Of a DNA stretch of 10,713 bases, positions 5,717 to 10,713 are shown piece after piece; the first letter of the stretch is position 1; every line of letters begins with the position of its first letter. The notes below the pieces were generated by a model. That model saw nothing but the letters and a program-made list of their open reading frames with translations, was not told the origin of the DNA and did not search any database. Made by a program: the position numbers and the translations under genes. Source of the stretch: an uncultured Bacteroidota bacterium (GTDB taxonomy: Bacteria; Bacteroidota; Bacteroidia; Flavobacteriales; Flavobacteriaceae); assembly GCA_903837025.1 (NCBI GenBank), contig CAILTC010000507.1, forward strand, positions 1-10,713. The letters run 5' to 3'.

Positions 5717-8143
5717 CTATTTTCTATTTTCTTGCTTCTTCCTTTCAAAAAAAATCCCACCAATTAATAACAACAACATTCCAATCGAACTAATAAGAAC
5801 AATGGTGCTTCCTGTCTTAACTACTTGTGGCTCAAACTTGAATTCTATAATATGTTTTCCTGCAGGAATTTCTAGTGCTCGTAAAGTATAATCGGCTCTA
5901 AAAATTCCAATTTCTTTTCCGTCAATATAGGCATTCCAACCATTTTTATAATAGATTTCAGAGAAAACCGCTAGTCCTTTATTTGCATTATTTGAAGTGT
6001 ATTTTAAGTGATTCGGCTTATACAAATCTAATTTTATTGTTGCCGCACTGTCTTTGGCGAAAGCCTTATCCTTGATATCGAAATCCTTAGTATTGATAAT
6101 CGCCACATTCATAGAATTCAATTTATCCAATGCTTTCATCTCTTCATCGGCAGAATTTACTGATTTCACCTGACTTACGAACCAAGCATTTCCGTTGGCA
6201 CCCGGATTCTGAACCGGAAATTCTTTCCCATCTTTATCGGTTTGAATCAGATATTTTACGTTCAACAAATTAAGGATTTCAATATTGTTTTTGGCAATTT
6301 GATAATCGAATAATTGTTGCATTCTTCGAGGTTTCACGGCACTATACCCGCCACTTGATTTATGGAAATACGATGCTCTGGCACTTGATAAAGTCCCCGA
6401 AACTTCAAAAACACGGTAATGTGTGGTGTCTTGAAGAATCTGCGTATCGGCTGGTTTTTCCTGAAATGGAACTTCAACTTCACGTGCTGAAACGAAACTT
6501 TTTCCGTCCAAATAATTCTTGTCAATAAAAAATAAATCTCCAACCATTATTAAACCAATTAGGATAATCGCAGTATTTTGGGCTAATTTATTTTTGATAG
6601 TCATCCAAAAAAGGCCAGCAACAACACACATAAAAAATCCAGAACGCAATAAATCAGCCGAAAACATGGTTCGTCTATCCTCACGCAAAGCATCAATAAA
6701 TGGGCGCCCCATTTGTCCATATTGCTGAATGTATAATTCATCGTTTCCACCAACAAAACTGAACATGCTTTTGCAAATAAACAATAATGCTACAAGCCCA
6801 ATTCCCACAGCGGCAGATTGCCATAAAGCTTTAAATTGCAATTCTTTATCCAATTTAAAAAAGGATTGTAAACCCATAATCGCTAGAACGGGGAAACATA
6901 ATTCCAAAACAACTTGTATCGACGAAACAGCCCTAAACTTATTGTACATTGGAATCGTATCAATAAAAAAGTTCGTCACTAATGGGAAATTTTTTCCCCA
7001 AGAAAGGATTAATGCAACGATTGCTCCAGAAAGAAAAACGTATTTTATCTTTCTATTGTCCGTAAATAAGCATACAATGGCAAGAAAAAAGACTACTGAA
7101 CCAATATAAGCCGGCGCAGCAACAATAGGCTGATCACCCCAATAAGTTGGCAAATTAGAAGTAAAATCTTTTGCCTGAGAAGCTGTTGCTCCTTGTTTTG
7201 AAACAAAATCATAGGAACTTGAATTTTCACCCAATTTTTCACTATTTGAACCTCCAAAAAGTCGTGGCGCAATTAGGTTAAAACTTTCGGCAATACCATA
7301 GCTGTATTCTGTGATATAATCTCGACTCAAAGCACTGTTTCCTATAATTTTTGATCCATCTGGATTGTATGTCAAGTCGCTTTTTCCTCGGGTGCTAAAA
7401 TCAGCATATTCGGATGTTGCTAATATGTTTGTTGCATTGGCACCAATAGCGAAAATTCCGGCTATGGCCAAAATCCCAAACGAAGTAAATAGCGATTTAT
7501 ATTCCTTTTCGATTATTGATTGGTACGTATAATATGCCGAAAGCAATAATAAGAAAATCAGCAAATAATAGGTCATTTGAAAGTGATTGGCATTAATTTC
7601 TAATGCAACGGCAAACATCGCTAGCAAACCACCCCAAATATATTTTTTTTGAAAAACCATGATAAAACCTGCAATTACAAGCGGCATATATCCTATGGCA
7701 TGGGCTTTGGCATTATGGCCAACACCTAAAATAATGATCAAATAAGTAGAAAATCCGAAGGCCAAAGCACCAAAAAAAGCCTTGAGCGGATCTACTTTTA
7801 AAACCAAAAGCAAGCCATAAAACCCAAGGAAATAGAGAAATAAATAATCGGCAGGACGAGGTAAAAACCGTAAAAGATTATCAATTGCACCTATGAAATC
7901 GTGAGGATATTTAGCTCCTAATTGGTACGTTGGCATTCCACCAAAAGCTGAATTTGTCCAATACGGTTCTATGTGATTGGAAGCTCTAAAATCATTTTGC
8001 TCCTTTGCCATTCCGGTATATTGGGCAATATCTGATTGATAAATTTGTTTTCCTTGTAGAACAGGGTAAAAATAAATGAGGGAGATAAGAACGAAACCTA
8101 GTATTACTAATGCGTGCGGGTAAAACTTATTTATTATTTTCAA
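5717..8143 (-). CDS. YfhO-family multi-pass membrane protein (GT-C-like, putative glycosyltransferase)
   Basis: An 808-residue inner-membrane protein of the YfhO family, related in architecture to GT-C glycosyltransferases, which use lipid-linked sugar donors on the outer face of the membrane. Segment 1 (about residues 10-29) is followed by an extracytoplasmic loop with Asp38 in YQSDIAQY, where GT-C enzymes place a catalytic Asp; a catalytic role here is inference. About a dozen hydrophobic segments extend to near residue 545. A soluble domain follows (about 550-775), containing YYKNGWNAYIDGKEI and ending in IPAGKHIIEFKFEP, the characteristic YfhO C-terminal region. One last membrane helix (about 779-799) and a basic tail complete it. 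Start: codon 8141-8143 is TTG; no in-frame ATG lies between it and the upstream TAA at 8180-8182. It starts 47 nt after the DUF4834 frame and is followed by the small cassette, then the glycosyltransferase and flippase. B. subtilis YfhO is implicated in teichoic-acid glycosylation; the substrate here is unknown. Confidence 0.87.
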   Translation of the reverse strand: MKIINKFYPHALVILGFVLISLIYFYPVLQGKQIYQSDIAQYTGMAKEQNDFRASNHIEPYWTNSAFGGMPTYQLGAKYPHDFIGAIDNLLRFLPRPADYLFLYFLGFYGLLLVLKVDPLKAFFGALAFGFSTYLIIILGVGHNAKAHAIGYMPLVIAGFIMVFQKKYIWGGLLAMFAVALEINANHFQMTYYLLIFLLLLSAYYTYQSIIEKEYKSLFTSFGILAIAGIFAIGANATNILATSEYADFSTRGKSDLTYNPDGSKIIGNSALSRDYITEYSYGIAESFNLIAPRLFGGSNSEKLGENSSSYDFVSKQGATASQAKDFTSNLPTYWGDQPIVAAPAYIGSVVFFLAIVCLFTDNRKIKYVFLSGAIVALILSWGKNFPLVTNFFIDTIPMYNKFRAVSSIQVVLELCFPVLAIMGLQSFFKLDKELQFKALWQSAAVGIGLVALLFICKSMFSFVGGNDELYIQQYGQMGRPFIDALREDRRTMFSADLLRSGFFMCVVAGLFWMTIKNKLAQNTAIILIGLIMVGDLFFIDKNYLDGKSFVSAREVEVPFQEKPADTQILQDTTHYRVFEVSGTLSSARASYFHKSSGGYSAVKPRRMQQLFDYQIAKNNIEILNLLNVKYLIQTDKDGKEFPVQNPGANGNAWFVSQVKSVNSADEEMKALDKLNSMNVAIINTKDFDIKDKAFAKDSAATIKLDLYKPNHLKYTSNNANKGLAVFSEIYYKNGWNAYIDGKEIGIFRADYTLRALEIPAGKHIIEFKFEPQVVKTGSTIVLISSIGMLLLLIGGIFFERKKQENRK

Positions 8144-8190
8144 TTTTCGAAAGTTTGGTTTAAAAGGATGATTTAGTGTTTACGGCAAAT

Positions 8191-8472
8191 TTAATCTATT
8201 TCTTCATAATCAACATAATCCCCAACTTTTTTGGTTTCGCGTGGATTTTTTGCATTAGAAGCGTTGTAAATAATTTCGTCGTTATTTGGCGTTTTATTCC
8301 AAGAATTATCTTGGGAATAGTTTCGCTGATTTTGGAAACTTTATTCCGCTTTCTTAACTACTTTTTTGACCAATAAAGGCAAAAACAATCGTGTCAAAAA
8401 CTTAAAAATATAATAAAAAGTAATGATAACAAATATTGTGTCTAAAATGGTACTAAAACCTGCTGTTTGCAT
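8191..8472 (-). pseudogene. DUF4834-type small membrane protein, split by an in-frame TAA
   Basis: Read from ATG 8470-8472, this frame encodes MQTAGFSTILDTIFVIITFY and onward: one membrane helix (about residues 7-30) and a basic stretch LPLLVKKVVKKAE. Then comes TAA at codon 44 (8341-8343). Beyond it the same frame stays open for 49 codons to TAA at 8191-8193 and ends KKVGDYVDYEEID, the tail I associate with DUF4834 proteins. With one sense codon restored (AAA, CAA and GAA are each one base away) the product would be 93 residues, a usual size for the family. The downstream half has no Met, so re-initiation at ATG is not possible. Function of DUF4834 is unknown. It is the first gene of the minus-strand run, 47 nt before yfhO. 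This may be a real nonsense mutation, a sequencing error, or readthrough. Family and frame are confident; pseudogene status is not. Confidence 0.75.
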
Positions 8473-8510
8473 AATCTAAAAATTTTTGTAAAATTAACAA
8501 TTCCATCGTT

Positions 8511-8518
8511 CAAAATTA
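8511..8518 (-). promoter_or_regulatory. Candidate -7 promoter box for the DUF4834-yfhO run
   Basis: The minus strand reads TAATTTTG, matching TAnnTTTG, about 38 nt upstream of the DUF4834 ATG, giving a leader of around 30 nt. No convincing -33 TTTG element was found at the usual spacing. It sits in the 122-nt divergent region, the natural place for this operon's promoter. Confidence 0.38.
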
Positions 8519-8551
8519 AATTATCATTCTTAAATAAATAATAAAATATAG

Positions 8552-8559
8552 TACATTTG
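8552..8559 (+). promoter_or_regulatory. Candidate -7 promoter box for the outer-membrane protein gene
   Basis: The plus strand reads TACATTTG, matching TAnnTTTG, 35 nt upstream of the ATG at 8595, giving a leader of around 30 nt. The leader ends in an A-rich stretch (ACAAAAATAAG), common before Bacteroidota starts that lack a Shine-Dalgarno sequence. No clear -33 element is visible. Confidence 0.42.
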
Positions 8560-8594
8560 AAAAGCGTTATTACTTTTTAACCAACAAAAATAAG

Positions 8595-9530
8595 ATGTTC
8601 AAAATCAAAACCTTAGTTCTCGTTATTATTTTTAGTATTCCAAACATTAATTTTGGTCAACATACGGACCAAATTAATTCGAATAGACCTGGCGAAACGA
8701 TGTCCGCGTTTTCCGTTGGGAAATCTGTTTTTCAAATGGAAACAGGATTTTATGGCATCAAAGAAAATCATAGTCTTTTGAATTACAATGCCAACGGATA
8801 TGGCCTAGACATGACGATGAGATGGGGATTATTTTCGGAAAAATTAGAAATGATAGCCGACTTACAGTACCAATACGAAAAATACAATTCTCTCATGACT
8901 ACCATTGATCGGTCGGCAATGAAAAAAACCGTTTTTGGAGCCAAATATTTGATTTATGATCCTTTCAAAAATTATGAGAAACAGATAAATGTTTACAGTT
9001 GGAAAGCCAATCATTCGTTTAATTGGCATCAATTAATTCCCGCAGTTTCTGTATTTGCTGGAGCCAATCTAACTTTTTCGAACAATCCCTACTATTTTTC
9101 TCCAAAAGGGGCCGTTTCGCCAAAAGTGATGCTGATTACGCAAAACCATTTAGGAGATGGAAGTTGGGTTTTTATAACCAATATTATTGGTGATTATATC
9201 GGAACCCAATATCCTAGTTATAATTATGCGTTAACTTTAACAAAAGGATTCAATGACCATTGGTCTGGATTTATAGAAAATCAAGGTCTGAAAAGTGATT
9301 TTTATAGCGATGCTATTGTTCGTGGTGGTGCTGCATTTTTGATAAACAATGACTTACAAATTGACGCGTCTATCAGCAGCAGCTTAAAAACAACACCTTC
9401 AATTCTATATGGTGGCGTGGGACTTTCTTGGCGATTTGATGCTAATTATAAAGAAGTTAGAGTGCCTATAGACACCGGAGATTCTGATAAAAAAGCCAAG
9501 AAAAAAGCTAAAAAGACTAAAAGAGGATAA
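8595..9530 (+). CDS. Outer-membrane beta-barrel 'transporter' family protein with lysine-rich tail
   Basis: A 311-residue exported protein. The signal peptide is plain: FKIK, then a hydrophobic core (LVLVIIFSI), with probable signal peptidase I cleavage near Gly21/Gln22 (NFG-QHTD). The mature start INSNRPGETMSAFSVGKSVF is typical of the Bacteroidota 'transporter' proteins related to the phenol-degradation MetA-type barrel family. Alternating aromatic/hydrophobic strands follow, such as GLDMTMRWGLF and MIADLQYQYEKY, and the last strand ends GGVGLSWRF near residue 280. A 16-residue basic tail closes the protein (DSDKKAKKKAKKTKRG: eight Lys and one Arg), presumably left in the periplasm after the last strand. 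No TonB box or plug domain was seen, so passive or structural roles are as likely as transport. ATG chosen because the signal peptide begins there. It is divergent from the DUF4834 run and 22 nt from the GNAT gene. Substrate unknown. Confidence 0.8.
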   Translation: MFKIKTLVLVIIFSIPNINFGQHTDQINSNRPGETMSAFSVGKSVFQMETGFYGIKENHSLLNYNANGYGLDMTMRWGLFSEKLEMIADLQYQYEKYNSLMTTIDRSAMKKTVFGAKYLIYDPFKNYEKQINVYSWKANHSFNWHQLIPAVSVFAGANLTFSNNPYYFSPKGAVSPKVMLITQNHLGDGSWVFITNIIGDYIGTQYPSYNYALTLTKGFNDHWSGFIENQGLKSDFYSDAIVRGGAAFLINNDLQIDASISSSLKTTPSILYGGVGLSWRFDANYKEVRVPIDTGDSDKKAKKKAKKTKRG

Positions 9531-9542
9531 ACGTACACGTAC
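9531..9542. repeat. Tandem ACGTAC x2 in the gap between the barrel and GNAT genes
   Basis: ACGTACACGTAC immediately follows the TAA of the barrel gene and occupies half of the 22-nt gap to the next ATG. It is too short for a stable hairpin and probably has no role. It is recorded because it is the only ordered sequence in the gap. Confidence 0.4.
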
Positions 9543-9552
9543 AAAAAATACA

Positions 9553-10671
9553 ATGATTACAATAAAAGAAGCTACTACAAAAAAGGAAATGACAGCATAT
9601 GTGAAATTTCCTTTTTCCGTATATAAAGACAACAAATACTGGGTTCCACCAATTATCGCCGACGAACTAGAATCGTTTGACAAGACCAAAAACCCCGCTT
9701 TCGAAAATGCAGAAGCCTACTTTTATTTGGCTTACAAAAACAATGAAATAGTAGGCCGAATTGCTGCTATCATTAATTGGAGTGAAGTAAATGACCAACA
9801 AAAAAAGAAAGTCCGTTTTGGTTGGTTTGATGTGATTGACGACATTGAAGTTACCAAAGCCTTATTAGAAAAAGTCTATGAACTGGGTCGAAAAAACAAT
9901 TTAGAACATATTGAAGGACCAATGGGATTCTCTAACTTAGACAAAGTGGGCGTACTCACCGAAGGTTTCGAAGAAATTGGAACCATGATTACTTGGTACA
10001 ACCATCCGTATTATGCCAGTCATTTTGAACAATTAGGATTCGCAACCGAGAAGGAATATCTAGAAAACAAATTCCCTTTTTCAAATGTAAAACTAGACTA
10101 TTTTGATAAGGCACAGGAATTAATCAAAAGACGCTACCAACTCAAAGCGCTCAATTTCAAAAAGACAAAGGATGTCATGCCGTATGTAGACAAAATGTTT
10201 GATTTGTTTAATGCTTCCTATGCTAGTTTATCGTCTTTTGTGGCTATTTCGGACATTCAAAAAGAATATTTCAAGAAAAAATACATCAGTTTTATCAACC
10301 CCGAATACATCAAATTTGTAGAAGACAAAGATCAAAATCTAGTGGCATTTGCCATCGTAATGCCTAGTTTTTCGAAAGCATTACAAAAAGCAAACGGTAA
10401 ATTATTTCCCTTTGGATTACTGCATTTATTAAATGCTCGAAACCACAGCAAAGACGTTACTTTTTATCTAATTGGCGTTCATCCAGAATATCAAAACAAA
10501 GGAGTACATGCCATAATTTTCAAAGAATATCATACAACATTCACCGAAAAAGGCATTCAAAATTGCATACGAACACCTGAATTGGCCGATAATCACGCCA
10601 TTCATTTACTTTGGAAAAACTTCGACCCAAAAATCATTTGCCGACGAAAAACTTTTAGAAAAGAATTGTAG
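9553..10671 (+). CDS. GNAT-superfamily acyltransferase-like protein, about 370 residues
   Basis: A 372-residue cytoplasmic protein with no signal or membrane segment. An acetyl-CoA-binding motif A of GNAT enzymes is visible near the C-terminus: LIGVHPEYQNKGVHA, with the pyrophosphate-loop Q-x-x-G-x-x-A at residues 314-320. This is followed by a helix and ELADNHAIHLLWKNFDPKI, matching the 'N.a...w.k.GF' end of GNAT folds. The N-terminal half (about 1-170) also has GNAT-like features (YLAYKNNEIVGRIAAIIN, then GPMGFSNLDKVGVLTEGFEE) but no clear Q/RxxGxG loop, so the protein may hold two GNAT-like domains with only the second binding CoA. Homologues in Bacteroidota are about this size and, as I recall, are sometimes labelled GTP cyclohydrolase; I see no basis for that activity. 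The ATG lies 22 nt after the barrel gene, suggesting co-transcription. Substrate unknown. Confidence 0.78.
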   Translation: MITIKEATTKKEMTAYVKFPFSVYKDNKYWVPPIIADELESFDKTKNPAFENAEAYFYLAYKNNEIVGRIAAIINWSEVNDQQKKKVRFGWFDVIDDIEVTKALLEKVYELGRKNNLEHIEGPMGFSNLDKVGVLTEGFEEIGTMITWYNHPYYASHFEQLGFATEKEYLENKFPFSNVKLDYFDKAQELIKRRYQLKALNFKKTKDVMPYVDKMFDLFNASYASLSSFVAISDIQKEYFKKKYISFINPEYIKFVEDKDQNLVAFAIVMPSFSKALQKANGKLFPFGLLHLLNARNHSKDVTFYLIGVHPEYQNKGVHAIIFKEYHTTFTEKGIQNCIRTPELADNHAIHLLWKNFDPKIICRRKTFRKEL

Positions 10672-10713
10672 CTCAGATTTCAGGTAAAAAATTTCAGAAG
10701 GAAGAAATACATA

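Noticed and set aside
5303..5767. 154-codon plus-strand ORF across the nucleotidyltransferase, the 49-aa gene and the end of yfhO
   Set aside because: It crosses three minus-strand coding ends and the inverted repeat, and its composition (Phe, Tyr, Leu, Asn runs) is that of an antisense shadow. The minus-strand frame has clear catalytic motifs.
6729..7109. 126-codon plus-strand ORF inside yfhO
   Set aside because: It is entirely antisense to a well-supported membrane-protein gene and has no family resemblance or leader.
8341..8343. TAA read as a sense codon through an altered genetic code or recoding
   Set aside because: The other genes in the window use TAA and TAG as ordinary stops with no continuing homology. 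No recoding signal was seen, so a nonsense mutation or sequence error is simpler.
8176..8376. 66-codon plus-strand ORF opposite the DUF4834 gene
   Set aside because: It is antisense to a minus-strand frame carrying a recognisable DUF4834 N-terminus and C-terminal tail. Its protein has no recognisable features and exists because of the AT-rich complement.
9405..9689. 94-codon minus-strand ORF over the barrel/GNAT junction
   Set aside because: It overlaps the ends of two supported plus-strand genes. Its hydrophobic look comes from the complement of the Lys-rich tail codons.
10672..10713. Repeated ATTTCAG words in the right-hand end
   Set aside because: Two copies of a 7-mer in 42 nt of AT-rich intergenic DNA, with no stem or T-run; no function can be supported.

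Overview
The window looks like chromosomal DNA from a Flavobacterium-like member of the Bacteroidota. It is AT-rich, with hand-counted GC of about 34% in a sampled stretch of a core gene. Starts are preceded by A-rich leaders rather than Shine-Dalgarno sequences, TAnnTTTG-type promoter boxes are present, and several families are typical of the phylum: the fused alpha/beta 2-oxoacid dehydrogenase E1, DUF4834, and an outer-membrane protein with a lysine tail. This placement comes from family recognition and was not searched.

Layout. (1) Bases 1-2187, plus strand: the 3' nine-tenths or so of a fused E1 (alpha+beta) thiamine-diphosphate 2-oxoacid dehydrogenase, cut by the window's left edge. (2) Bases 2245-8472, minus strand, converging on E1: a run read in the order DUF4834 membrane protein (interrupted by an in-frame TAA), a YfhO-family multi-pass membrane protein, a 49-residue small protein, a nucleotidyltransferase-fold protein, a family-4-type glycosyltransferase, and a Wzx/MOP-type flippase. 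(3) Bases 8473-8594: a divergent promoter region. (4) Bases 8595-10671, plus strand: a secreted outer-membrane beta-barrel protein of the 'transporter' type, followed 22 nt later by a large GNAT-type acyltransferase. No intergenic stretch exceeds about 125 nt. I saw no tRNA, rRNA, CRISPR array, IS element or convincing intrinsic terminator.

How the genes fit together. YfhO (GT-C-like), the glycosyltransferase and the flippase make a coherent envelope-glycan group: sugar transfer to a lipid-linked glycan at the inner membrane and its export across it. The E1 enzyme is ordinary central or branched-chain metabolism. The barrel protein and the GNAT form a separate two-gene unit.

The most interesting part is a compact two-gene cassette (5049-5662) inside the glycan operon. 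The 49-aa gene overlaps the nucleotidyltransferase gene as TAATG. The nucleotidyltransferase is clearly more AT-rich (about 26% GC) than its neighbour. The pair has its own candidate promoter, whose -7 box lies in the spacer of a perfect 11-bp inverted repeat. That architecture resembles an autoregulated toxin-antitoxin-like or accessory module, but its function is unproven. Second is a nonsense codon that splits the DUF4834 gene while its conserved C-terminal tail stays in frame. Third is an apparent Asp/Asn exchange in the metal-binding motif of the E1 alpha domain.
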